Source: Saccharothrix longispora
Lineage (GTDB): Bacteria; Actinomycetota; Actinomycetes; Mycobacteriales; Pseudonocardiaceae
Direction of reading: 5' to 3'
Length of the DNA stretch: 64,000 nt
Assembly (NCBI RefSeq): GCF_030852425.1
Contig: NZ_NSDM01000002.1
Location: 372,001 to 436,000, forward strand
The position numbers and the translations under genes were made by a program. This document shows, piece by piece, positions 33,218-41,375 of this stretch; the stretch's first letter is position 1; every line of letters begins with the position of its first letter. Below the pieces are notes generated by a model. The model ran no database searches. It had not been told where the DNA came from and was given only the letters and a program-made list of their open reading frames with translations.

Positions 33218-34639
33218 GTGGCACGCGCGCGAACGGGTGTGGTGGTGGCGGAGCGGTTCGCCGCCTCGCTCGTCGTCGCCGCGCTGGGCGGGATCGGCTT
33301 CGGACTGGTGTTCCTGCTGGTGCGGTGGTCGCCGGTCGGCGGGGTGGACCAACTGGTGGCCGACTGGGCCAACCGGGTCGTGGCGGGCGACGACGGCGTC
33401 ACGGCGGTGCTCCGGTCGGTGACGCGGCTCGGGGACACGCCGGTGCTGCTGTTCGTCGGCGGGCTCGGCGTGCTGTGGCTGCTGGTGCGCGGCCGGCGAC
33501 GGGAGGCGGTGTACGTCGCCGTGACCGCGCTGGGGGCCGGGGTCCTCGGGCTGGTGGTGAAGGAGGCCGTGGGGCGGTTGCGGCCCCTGGTCGAGGTGGC
33601 GGTGGCGACCGCGCCGGGGCCGAGCTTCCCCAGCGGGCACGCGCTGGGCTCGTTGACCACCTACGGCGTGCTGCTGCTGGTCTTCGGGTCGGTGCGCCGG
33701 GTGCGCGTGGTGGCGGGTCCGGTCGTGGTGGCCGTGGTGGTGGCGGTCGGGGTGACGCGGGTGGCGCTGGGCGTGCACTTCCTGACCGACGTGCTGGCGG
33801 GGTGGCTGCTGGGACTGCTGTGGCTGGGCCTGACGGCCGAGGCGTTCCGGCGGTGGCGGCGCGACGTCGGGCTGCGCGACGTGCCGGTGACGCACGGCGT
33901 GGCGCCCGAGGCCGCCGACGACCTCAGGCCGGTGCCGCGCGGGCACGTGCCCGCGTTGGCGCACCCGTGGCGGGTGGCGGCCGAACTGCTGGTCGTGTGG
34001 GCGCTGCTGCTGTGCACGCTGTTCGGCCTGGGCCACCTCCTCACGGCGGCGGGACCGGACGCGCCGACGCGCTTCGACCGCGCGGTCTCGACCTGGTTCG
34101 CCGAGCGCCGCACCCCCTTCTGGGATTCCGTGCTGACCCCGTTCAGCACGATCGGCGGCACGCGCGTGGTGGTCGCGGGGGCCGTCGTGGTGTGCGTGGT
34201 GGCGCTGGCCGTGGCCCGCGCGTGGCGGCCGCTCGTGCTGGTCGTGACCGGGATGCTGGGCGAGATCACGCTGTTCCTGCTCGTCACGGCGATCGTCGAC
34301 CGGGCGCGCCCGGCCACCCGGTCGACCGACGACCTGCCGCCCACGTCGAGCTTCCCGTCCGGGCACGTGGCGGCGACGCTCGTGCTCGGCGCGCTCACGG
34401 CCTACCTGGTGCTGGCCGGCACGCGCCACCGGTGGCGGTGGGTGGTGGTCGCGATCTGCGTCGCCGTGCCGCTCCTGGTGTGCCTGCAACGCCTCTACGC
34501 GGGCCTGCACCACCCCACCGACGTGCTCGGCAGCGCGCTGCTGGCCGCCGTGTGGGTGCCCGCGACCATCATGCTGACCGCGAGCGGCACAGGTCGCGCA
34601 GCAGCACCTCCCCTCCGCGGTGGCTCACCCCGCGGTTGA
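33218..34639 (+). CDS. Membrane protein with two PAP2 phosphatase domains in tandem
   Basis: 473 residues from GTG 33218, which follows GAGGAGG; the long open frame before it is rejected. Two complete PAP2 units are visible. Unit one (about 10-225): VKEAVGRLRP, PSFPSGHALGSLTTYG, VTRVALGVHFLTDVLAG. Unit two (about 255-460): VDRARPATRSTDDLPP, SSFPSGHVAATLVLGA, LQRLYAGLHHPTDVLGS. Both keep the KxxxxxxRP-like, PSGH and SRxxxxxHxxxD-like motifs, though the first Lys of unit two is Val-Asp. About 12 membrane helices are expected. PAP2 enzymes dephosphorylate lipid pyrophosphates such as undecaprenyl pyrophosphate. Most proteins have one domain, so this is a fused duplication. Confidence 0.9.
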   Translation: MARARTGVVVAERFAASLVVAALGGIGFGLVFLLVRWSPVGGVDQLVADWANRVVAGDDGVTAVLRSVTRLGDTPVLLFVGGLGVLWLLVRGRRREAVYVAVTALGAGVLGLVVKEAVGRLRPLVEVAVATAPGPSFPSGHALGSLTTYGVLLLVFGSVRRVRVVAGPVVVAVVVAVGVTRVALGVHFLTDVLAGWLLGLLWLGLTAEAFRRWRRDVGLRDVPVTHGVAPEAADDLRPVPRGHVPALAHPWRVAAELLVVWALLLCTLFGLGHLLTAAGPDAPTRFDRAVSTWFAERRTPFWDSVLTPFSTIGGTRVVVAGAVVVCVVALAVARAWRPLVLVVTGMLGEITLFLLVTAIVDRARPATRSTDDLPPTSSFPSGHVAATLVLGALTAYLVLAGTRHRWRWVVVAICVAVPLLVCLQRLYAGLHHPTDVLGSALLAAVWVPATIMLTASGTGRAAAPPLRGGSPRG

Positions 34640-34701
34640 CGTGCGGTCCCCCGAAGTGCCCGGCGGCCGGCCACCGGTCCCGCGTCAGCGGTGTCCCGCC
34701 G

Positions 34702-35109
34702 TCAGCGCGGCCTCGTCACGAGGGTCATCGCGACGCCGACCAGGGCGACCGCGCAGCCGAGGGCGAGCGCGTTCACCACCGGCACCACCTCGCCCTGCCG
34801 GATGCCGTTGAGCCACGGGTTCGCCGCGATCCACCAGCCGGACAGGGTCAGCACCGGCCCGGTCCAGCGGGCGTCCAGGGGCGTCATCATGCACACCAGG
34901 GAGACCACCACGACGATCGCGCCCGCCACGACGGCGTCCCGGACACCGTCGACCTGGTCGGCGAAACCCAGGCCGACCGCCACCGGTGACATGAGCTGCC
35001 ACAGCCCGAGCAGGAACGCGGCCACGCCGAGCCACGACGCGAGCCGCCGCTTCACGCGCGCCCCGCCGTCGGTGCGCACGGCATCGATCGACACTTCCCA
35101 GCTTCCCAT
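34702..35109 (-). CDS. SPW-repeat membrane protein
   Basis: 135 residues from ATG 35109. Four membrane helices in two repeats; the first has WLGVAAFLLGLWQLMSPVAV and the second VLTLSGWWIAANPWLNGI, matching the SPW-type motif (here SP-V and NPW). These proteins are frequent in actinomycetes and have no known function. It converges on the PAP2 gene with 62 bases between the stops. Confidence 0.8.
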   Translation of the reverse strand: MGSWEVSIDAVRTDGGARVKRRLASWLGVAAFLLGLWQLMSPVAVGLGFADQVDGVRDAVVAGAIVVVVSLVCMMTPLDARWTGPVLTLSGWWIAANPWLNGIRQGEVVPVVNALALGCAVALVGVAMTLVTRPR

Positions 35110-35664
35110 CGCACGACCGTTCGCGGTACCGACCCCCGGCAGGTGTCACTACGGCGGGCGGCGGCGTCCGGTTCACCCGAAGGCCCGCGTCACCCCGGGA
35201 ACCGCTTCACGGGTGGAGTCCGATCAGGGGCCGTCCGGGCCCCGCCCACCCGGCCTGTGACCGATCACGCGGCACCACGGCACGGCCACTCCCGCGAGTG
35301 CGTCTTCGACGTCGTCGCGGAGGCTCGGCCCAGGGCTCCCCGGACGGTCACGACCGACGCCCCGTGGTGACTCGGCGAGGTGGCGGAGGAGTGCCGCGGG
35401 TCGTGCAGCCGGCAGCCCCCGGGCAACTCGGCCGCGGCTACCGCGTCGGCCGCGATCGCGACCCGGTGGGACGTCCGGCGCTGTGGGCGGTTCCCCACGT
35501 CCACCCGAGCGGAGCACCCACGCGTCCGTTTCCGCGTCCACTTCGGTCCCGACGACCACGGCCCGTGGTGCGCGGGTCACGGCGCTGCTCGACCTCACCC
35601 GGGCGGAGCACGGATTTCACGCTCCTGTGGTGGCCCATCACCCAGCACACTGGAAGCGGTGTGA
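35110..35664. other. Degenerate region with an integrase fragment
   Basis: More than 550 bases without an intact gene. The only recognisable coding trace is the tyrosine-recombinase fragment described separately. The rest translates to Arg/Pro-rich sequence in all frames and appears to be decayed DNA. Confidence 0.55.
35265..35420 (-). pseudogene. Tyrosine recombinase (integrase) C-terminal remnant
   Basis: The minus strand reads PGGCRLHDPRHSSATSPSHH, then GASVVTVRGALGRASATTSK and THSREWP. This follows the HxLRHxxAT, G-x-x-V-x-x-V-x-x-x-LGHAS and TxxxYSHxWP order of phage-type integrases. The Arg and first His are kept, but LGHAS is LGRAS and the catalytic Tyr position reads His. Nothing of the N-terminal part remains. 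It is a relic of an integrative element. Confidence 0.6.
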
Positions 35665-35930
35665 GTGGGTGACTCCACGACGCTGCTCACAGCCGTCGGA
35701 GGGCTTGTCACGGCGGTGGCCGGCGCGCGGGCACCGGTCCGCGACACGCTCCGGGTTCCCGGCGCGAGAAGCAGACCGCGGCGAAGGGCTCGGCCCGGGA
35801 ACCGGCCGTTGCGGCCGCGGACGGCGAGAGCACGCCCGACGAGTCGGCGGCGACCTTGGAGGAGCTCCCCGACCAGCCGGACCCGGAGGTGACCAGTGAC
35901 GAGCGGGACGCGGGTGGACGAGCCGGTGCG
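35665..35930 (+). pseudogene. Frameshifted small membrane protein (holin-like) gene
   Basis: GTG 35665 opens MGDSTTLLTAVGGLVTAVAG, a hydrophobic helix. The hydrophilic continuation EKQTAAKGSAREPAVAAADG, ESTPDESAATLEELPDQPDP and EVTSDERDAGG is in another frame, needing one shift near 35760. One helix with a charged acidic tail resembles small holin- or membrane-anchor proteins that accompany cell-wall lytic genes. It lies 180 bases before the DUF1906 gene on the same strand. Assignment as a holin is only a guess. Confidence 0.4.
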
Positions 35931-36109
35931 GCAGGTGCGCGGCCTCGGCGGTACCCGGGCGGTGCAACCGGCCGGTCACGGGTCGACGGCCGCACCCGGG
36001 ACCCGGCTCGCCGAACGCCACCCCACCTGCGCGTGCACGGCCTCGTCCGACGGTCCGCTCGGCTCGTCGGTGCCCGCTTCACCGCCCCTACCCCCCTCCG
36101 GAGGCTGAC

Positions 36110-37159
36110 GTGCCTGCCCCCACGGGCTTCGGCCTGGACTACTCCGCGCGCGAACTGTCGCCGGCGGAGATCGACGACTACAACCGACGTACCCCGCACC
36201 AGCCGATCAGCTTCCTCATCCGCTACATCGGCTACCCGGCGAACCGGAAGTGCATCTCGGCGTACCCCGGCGCGCTGCGCGCCCACGAGGCCGCCGGACG
36301 GCTGGTGCTGCTGGTGCACCAGATCGGGTACCGCGACTTCGAGGGAGGCCGGGCCGCGGGCCGGGCGCACGCGACCACGGCGCTGGCCGACGCCCGAGCA
36401 CAGGGCTACCCCGGGAATCGGCCGATCTTCTTCGCCTTCGACCGGTGGCTGTCGGGCAACTCCCAGGCCGGGCCGCTCACGCTCGGCCAGGTGTGGGACT
36501 ACCTCCAGGGCGCGGTCGACGTGCTGGGCGCCACCCGGGTGGGGCTGTACGGCTTCCACGACGTGATCCACCCGGCCGTGCGCGAGAAGCGCGTGCGCTG
36601 GACGTGGCTGTGCGGCGCCGAGTCCGGCGTGCGCGAGGGCGTCGACTTCTACCAGTGGAACAACGGCCGGGTGTATCCCGGCGGGCTCGAGTGCGACCTC
36701 AACAAGGCGTACGTGGACTTGTCCGGGATCACGGGAGGTAACGACGTGGGACTCGTGGAGGGCTTCACCGACGAGGGTTTCGTCCAGCTGGTGCACCACA
36801 AGAAGGTCAGCACCCCGGACCCGGAGGGCGCGCCCGACGTCCAGCTGAGCATGGGGCAGCTGCTGGAGGGCTCGTGGCGCGGCGCGCAGCGGATCGACAC
36901 CGTGGTGGTGCCGCTGCTGGCGCAGATCGCCCGCAACCCCGACGTGGACGCGGACGGGCTGCGCGACGTGATGTTCCAGGCGGCGCGCGAGCAGGGCCGC
37001 GTCATCGGCGAGCAGGTCGGCACCGCCCTGGGCGCGCGGGTGCGCGAGGGCCTGGAGCGGCTGTGCGACGTCGACGACCTCGACGAGGCGCGGCGGACCG
37101 CGCGTGAGCTGCTGCGCCTGCTCGGCTCGGCCGCGCCGACCGGCACGGGCGACGCATGA
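36110..37159 (+). CDS. DUF1906 glycoside-hydrolase-like protein with helical C-terminal domain
   Basis: The 349-residue product begins at GTG 36110 with GGAGG upstream. Residues 1-205 form a DUF1906 (Rv2525c-like, GH25-fold) domain: GFGLDYSARELSPAEIDDYN, FLIRYIGYPANRKCISAYPG, PIFFAFDRWL, VGLYGFHDVIHPAV and a final DFYQWNNGRVYPGGLECDLN, where acidic residues at strand ends resemble lysozyme-like catalytic sites. Residues 215-349 are mostly helical with no family recognised. There is no signal peptide or Tat motif, unlike Rv2525c. Its ATGA overlap with the next gene, a PIG-L deacetylase, suggests that both act on the same amino-sugar-containing glycan. Confidence 0.85.
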   Translation: MPAPTGFGLDYSARELSPAEIDDYNRRTPHQPISFLIRYIGYPANRKCISAYPGALRAHEAAGRLVLLVHQIGYRDFEGGRAAGRAHATTALADARAQGYPGNRPIFFAFDRWLSGNSQAGPLTLGQVWDYLQGAVDVLGATRVGLYGFHDVIHPAVREKRVRWTWLCGAESGVREGVDFYQWNNGRVYPGGLECDLNKAYVDLSGITGGNDVGLVEGFTDEGFVQLVHHKKVSTPDPEGAPDVQLSMGQLLEGSWRGAQRIDTVVVPLLAQIARNPDVDADGLRDVMFQAAREQGRVIGEQVGTALGARVREGLERLCDVDDLDEARRTARELLRLLGSAAPTGTGDA

Positions 37160-37935
37160 CGACGGTGAACGTGGTCGCGCACCCGGACGACGACATCCTG
37201 TTCCTGTGCCCGGACCTGCTCAGCGACGTGCAGGCCGGGCACGGCACGACGGTCGTCTACCTCACCGCGGGCAACCTGCAGGCGGGCCCGGCCGGGATGC
37301 CGTACGCGGACCAGCGCATCCACGGCGTGCGGGCCGCGTACGCGCGCGCGGCCGCGGTGGCGGACGTGTGGGACTTCGAGCCGCTGGCGCTGCCCGACGG
37401 GCGCGTGCTGCCCACGAACCGGCTGCGCGCCGCGCCGCACGTGCGGTTGGCGTTCGCGTTCGTGTCGGCGGCGAACGGCGCGGACGACGGCGACCTGACC
37501 AGGATGCTGCGCGACCCGATGTTCGTCGCCCGCCCGATCGACGGCAGGCCGGGCTACACGGCGCCGCAGCTCGTGGCGATGCTGCGCAACCTGATCGACG
37601 CCCTCGGCCCCGCGTTCCTGCGCGGCCAGGACCCCGACGGCGTGGCGGTCGGTGACCACATCGACCACCAGGCCGCGGGCAGGTTCGTCATGGCCGCGAA
37701 CACCGCCGCTCCGGGTGGCCTGGTCGACCGGCGGCTCGACACCTATCTCGGCTACCTGGGCCAGCACGCCCCGGCGACGTGGTCCGGGCACTGGGCCGAC
37801 GAGAAGCTGGCCATGTGGCAGGCCTACAAGGCACACGACCCGAAGTTGGCCGGCACGTCCTCCTGGGACGGGATGGCGGTCCGACAGACCCGCCGCCACG
37901 TCTGGTGGCCGGGCGACACCGCGCACGACCTGTGA
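37156..37935 (+). CDS. PIG-L family zinc deacetylase
   Basis: 259 residues from ATG 37156, coupled to the upstream gene. The N-terminus has NVVAHPDDDILFLCPDLLSD, the AHPDDD zinc motif, and later VAVGDHIDHQAAGRFVMAAN supplies the HxxH third zinc ligand pair. TVVYLTAGNLQAGPAGM and RRLDTYLGYLGQHAPATW are typical of larger family members. PIG-L/MshB enzymes remove acetyl from N-acetylglucosamine-containing substrates, including mycothiol precursors and glycolipids. In this case, pairing with a DUF1906 protein suggests a cell-wall substrate; that is inference. Confidence 0.93.
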   Translation: MTTVNVVAHPDDDILFLCPDLLSDVQAGHGTTVVYLTAGNLQAGPAGMPYADQRIHGVRAAYARAAAVADVWDFEPLALPDGRVLPTNRLRAAPHVRLAFAFVSAANGADDGDLTRMLRDPMFVARPIDGRPGYTAPQLVAMLRNLIDALGPAFLRGQDPDGVAVGDHIDHQAAGRFVMAANTAAPGGLVDRRLDTYLGYLGQHAPATWSGHWADEKLAMWQAYKAHDPKLAGTSSWDGMAVRQTRRHVWWPGDTAHDL

Positions 37936-38053
37936 CCGGAAGGAGGCGCCGGCTCGTCAGCGGCTCCCGCAGATCCCCACCGCGGCAGTCTTCCACCGCG
38001 CGCCACGCCCGGTGCGGTAGTCCCCCGTTCGGGCGACAGCCGCTGTGACGTCC

Positions 38054-38941
38054 TCACCCGGACGTCGCCGGGGGTTTCGACGCGCGGGAGGACAGCGTGG
38101 ACCCGGCGCTCGCCACCACCACCAAGCCGACCGCGGCCACCGTGAGCGGCCCCACGTGCTGGGACAGCAGGAGCACGCCGACCAGCGTGGCGACCACCGG
38201 TTCCAGGCTCAGCAGCACCCCGAACACGGGGCGCGGCAGGCGGCGCAGCGCGGCCAGCTCCAGCGTGTACGGGATCACCGAGGCCAGCACGCCCGTGCCC
38301 AGCGCCACCAGCAGCAGCTGCGGGTCGCCCACCGCGTGCCAGGCGCCGCCGGCGCCGAGGGGCAGCAGCACGACGGCCGCCACCGCGAGGCCGACGACGA
38401 GCCCGCCCTGCCCCGGCACGACGGCGCCCAGCCGCGCGCCCGCCAGGATGTAGCCGGCCCAGAACACGCCGGCGACCAGCGCGAACACCACGCCGAGTGG
38501 GTCGAGGCCGCTCGCCGCGCCGTCGCCGCTCCAGCCCAGCGCGACCACGCCCACCGCGGCCAGGCCGACCCAGGCCAGGTCGCGGGCGCGGCGGGACAGC
38601 GCGGCGGCGAGCACGAGCGGCCCGAGGAACTCGACGGTGACCGCGACACCCAGCGGGATGCGGGCTATCGAGGCGTAGAAGAAGCCGTTCATCCCGGCCA
38701 GGGAGAGGCCGAACAGGACCGCCGCGGCCCAGTGCCGGCGTTCCCAGCCGCGCAGCGTCGGCCGCACGACCGCGCACAGCACGGCGGCGGCCAGCGCCAG
38801 GCGCAGCAACGTGGCGCCCGCCGGCCCCGCGGCGGGGAACAACCGGGCCGCCAGCGCCGCGCCGACCTGGAGCGACGTGCACGAGCCCAGCACCATCAGC
38901 ACCGCGGCGCCACGCCGTTCGGTGGGGACGAGCGCGGTCAT
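38054..38941 (-). CDS. EamA/RhtA-type drug/metabolite exporter
   Basis: 295 residues from ATG 38941. Ten membrane helices in two EamA repeats, with CTSLQVGAALAARLFPAAGP, GLSLAGMNGFFYASIARIPL and AVTVEFLGPLVLAA in the first and AGVFWAGYILAGARLG, ASVIPYTLELAALRRLP and VFGVLLSLEPVVATLVGVLL in the second. This matches RhtA, which exports homoserine and threonine. Divergent transcription with a LysR regulator (116 bases between starts) suggests regulation by that protein. Confidence 0.92.
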   Translation of the reverse strand: MTALVPTERRGAAVLMVLGSCTSLQVGAALAARLFPAAGPAGATLLRLALAAAVLCAVVRPTLRGWERRHWAAAVLFGLSLAGMNGFFYASIARIPLGVAVTVEFLGPLVLAAALSRRARDLAWVGLAAVGVVALGWSGDGAASGLDPLGVVFALVAGVFWAGYILAGARLGAVVPGQGGLVVGLAVAAVVLLPLGAGGAWHAVGDPQLLLVALGTGVLASVIPYTLELAALRRLPRPVFGVLLSLEPVVATLVGVLLLSQHVGPLTVAAVGLVVVASAGSTLSSRASKPPATSG

Positions 38942-39057
38942 GCGGGAAGCGGTGACGCGAGGGACATGCGTCCACCCTCGATCACCGGGACCCGACAGTC
39001 CAGCGAACCTTTCTGCGCGATACTCGTCAGCAGGACCGCACGATCGCGGAGGTCACG

Positions 39058-39951
39058 GTGCTCGACGTCCACCGGTTGCGGCTGCTGCGCGAGGTGCAGC
39101 GGCTGGGCACGCTCGCCGCGGTCGCCCGCGCGCTGTCCTACAGCCCGTCCGCGATCTCGCAGCAGCTGGCGCAGCTGGAGGCGGAGGCGGGCGTGCCGCT
39201 GCTGGAGCCGGTCGGGCGGGGCGTGCGGCTGACCGAGCAGGCGCGGGTCCTCGTCCGGCACACCGAGGCGATCCTGCGCCGGCTGGAACTCGCCCAGGCC
39301 GAGCTGGCCGCGTCGCTGGACGAGGTCGCCGGCACCCTGCGGGTGGCGTCGTTCCAGACCGTCGTGCTCGCCCTGGTGCCGACCGCGCTCACCGAGCTGG
39401 CGCAGCGGCACCCGGGCCTGCGCGTGGAGATCACCCACCGGGACCCCGACGCCGCCTACGCCGGCCTGCTGGCGCGCGACCACGACATCGTCCTGGGCGA
39501 GGAGTACCCGGGGCTGCCCGCGCCGCCGGACCCCGGCGTGGAGACCGAGGACCTCGCGCACGACGAACTGCGCCTGGCCCTGCCCGCCCGGGGTCCGCTC
39601 CGCCGCGCCACCACCCGGCCCGCCGACCTGGCCGCGATCCCGTGGGTCCTCGAACCGCCGGACACCCCGCCCGGCCGCTGGGCGCTCACCGCGTGCCGCA
39701 CGATGGGCTTCGAGCCGGACGTCCGCTTCGAGAGCCCGGACGTGCTGCTCCAGGTGCACCTGGTGGAGAAGGGTCTGGCCGCAGCCCTGCTGCCGGACCT
39801 GCTGTGGACCGACCGCGCCCACACCGTGCGCCTGCGCCGGCTGCCGTCCCGCCCGCACCGCCGCCTGTTCACCGCGGTCCGCTCCGGGGCGACCACGCAC
39901 CCGGCCGTCCGCGTCTTCCGCGAGGCGCTGCACCGGGCGCGCACCGGTTAG
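39058..39951 (+). CDS. LysR-family transcriptional regulator
   Basis: 297 residues from GTG 39058 with GGAGG five bases upstream. Residues 1-60 are the LysR helix-turn-helix: VHRLRLLREVQRLGTLAAVA, SYSPSAISQQLAQLEAEAGV, PLLEPVGRGVRLTEQARVLV. Residues 90-295 are the two-part effector domain. It is divergent from the RhtA-like exporter and probably controls it in response to an amino acid or related ligand. Confidence 0.95.
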   Translation: MLDVHRLRLLREVQRLGTLAAVARALSYSPSAISQQLAQLEAEAGVPLLEPVGRGVRLTEQARVLVRHTEAILRRLELAQAELAASLDEVAGTLRVASFQTVVLALVPTALTELAQRHPGLRVEITHRDPDAAYAGLLARDHDIVLGEEYPGLPAPPDPGVETEDLAHDELRLALPARGPLRRATTRPADLAAIPWVLEPPDTPPGRWALTACRTMGFEPDVRFESPDVLLQVHLVEKGLAAALLPDLLWTDRAHTVRLRRLPSRPHRRLFTAVRSGATTHPAVRVFREALHRARTG

Positions 39952-39981
39952 CGCCCGGCCGGGGCCGTTCGGCGGGGCCCC

Positions 39982-41136
39982 TCAGCGGTGGTGGCCCAGC
40001 CACGTGCGCAGGGCCCACCACCAGCGCAGCGCGTCGAGCACCGCCGAACGGTCGCCGAACGCGGGGTGGTCGGTCGAGGTGCCGGTGATCTCCTCCAGCC
40101 GGTCGAGGCGGTAGCGGACCGTGTTGGGGTGGACGTGCAGTGCCCCGGCGGTGCGGTTGAGGCGCCGGTCGTGGTCGAGGTAGGCCAGGGCGGTGCCGAC
40201 CAGTTCGCGGTGGAACTCGTCGTCGTGGTCGAGCGCCGCGAGCAGGGTGGTGCTGAGCAGCCCGGCCAGCACGGGGTGGGCGGCCAGCGCCGTGTCGCCG
40301 GCCAGCTCGGTCAGGTCGCGCACGCCGCGCAGGCCGAGGTCCGCCGCGACCCGCAGGGCCGCCGTGCACAGGGGGTGGACGTCGCGCAGCGCGTCGAGCG
40401 GCACCGCGGGCGCGACGACGACCAGGGCGGCCGGTGCGGCGGGCGGGTGCGGCGCGAGGCCGGTCAGGCGGCCCTCGACGATGCCGCAGACGCCGCCGTG
40501 CGCGAGGAAGCGCTGTTCCAGGGCGCGGGCCTGGACGGGGTCGGTCACCGCGGACACCAGGCAGTGGTACCTGCCGTCGGGGCGCAGCCCGGCGCGGCGC
40601 AGCTCGTCGTCGGCGGGCGGGGGCGTGCCGTCGCGCAGCAGCAGGCGGCGCAGCAGCTGCGTGCGGGTGTCACGGGTCGTGCGGGACAGCTCCAGCTCGG
40701 CGGTGTGGTAGCCGTTGACGACGTGGCGCTCCAGCGCGCCGGTGTAGCGCTCCAGGTCGAGGATCGCCTCCAGGATCACGTCGTCGGGCACGCCCGCGTC
40801 CCGGCAGCGGGAGATGGCGATCGCGGTCGCGCGGGTGCGGCCCGCCTGGACCCCGCGCAGCAGGCTGGTGATCGGCACGCCCTGCGCGGCCCGGTCGGAG
40901 CCGAGCGCCTCGGCGGCGGCGAAGTCCTGCTCGTCGGGCTCGCGCGCGTTGGTGAACGAGTCGAGCCCGGCGGCGAGCATGACGGCGACGTGCCGCCGGT
41001 TCTCCGCCTCGGGCAGCTTGGCGACGTCCGGCGCGTGGCTGCGCGCGGCCCGGACGAGCTGGTCGACGACGTCCTCGTCCGCGGCCATCTCCTTGAGGAC
41101 CCGGCCGATCACGCCGAGGCCGTGCACCGCGGCCAT
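39982..41136 (-). CDS. PucR-family transcriptional regulator
   Basis: 384 residues from ATG 41136, chosen for GGGAGGG six bases upstream; ATG 41169 is further out and lacks one. The N-terminal helical region (residues 1-150) is of the RsbR-like sort, a GGDEF-like central region follows, and the C-terminus is the PucR helix-turn-helix: LAYLDHDRRLNRTAGALHVH, PNTVRYRLDRLEEITG. PucR proteins are activators of purine or amino-acid catabolic genes; the target here may be the divergent secreted beta-propeller gene, 239 bases away. Confidence 0.93.
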   Translation of the reverse strand: MAAVHGLGVIGRVLKEMAADEDVVDQLVRAARSHAPDVAKLPEAENRRHVAVMLAAGLDSFTNAREPDEQDFAAAEALGSDRAAQGVPITSLLRGVQAGRTRATAIAISRCRDAGVPDDVILEAILDLERYTGALERHVVNGYHTAELELSRTTRDTRTQLLRRLLLRDGTPPPADDELRRAGLRPDGRYHCLVSAVTDPVQARALEQRFLAHGGVCGIVEGRLTGLAPHPPAAPAALVVVAPAVPLDALRDVHPLCTAALRVAADLGLRGVRDLTELAGDTALAAHPVLAGLLSTTLLAALDHDDEFHRELVGTALAYLDHDRRLNRTAGALHVHPNTVRYRLDRLEEITGTSTDHPAFGDRSAVLDALRWWWALRTWLGHHR

Positions 41137-41375
41137 GCGGCCCTCCCACCGGTGTTGTCGATGGGCCACAACGGGTGGGCCGCGCGTTGGGTCCGCGCCC
41201 CTACCGGGTGTGCGCCCTCTGTTGGTTACCTGTGGCTACCGCACGGTAACAGCACGGTCGCGGCGCCGGGAGCCGCCGATCCCGGTGGACCTCGCTCCCC
41301 CGCCGTGCGCACCCGTTGTCCGTGCGCGGTTTCCGCACGCGCGTGATGAACCCCTGCGTCCGGATTGGAGCTTTC

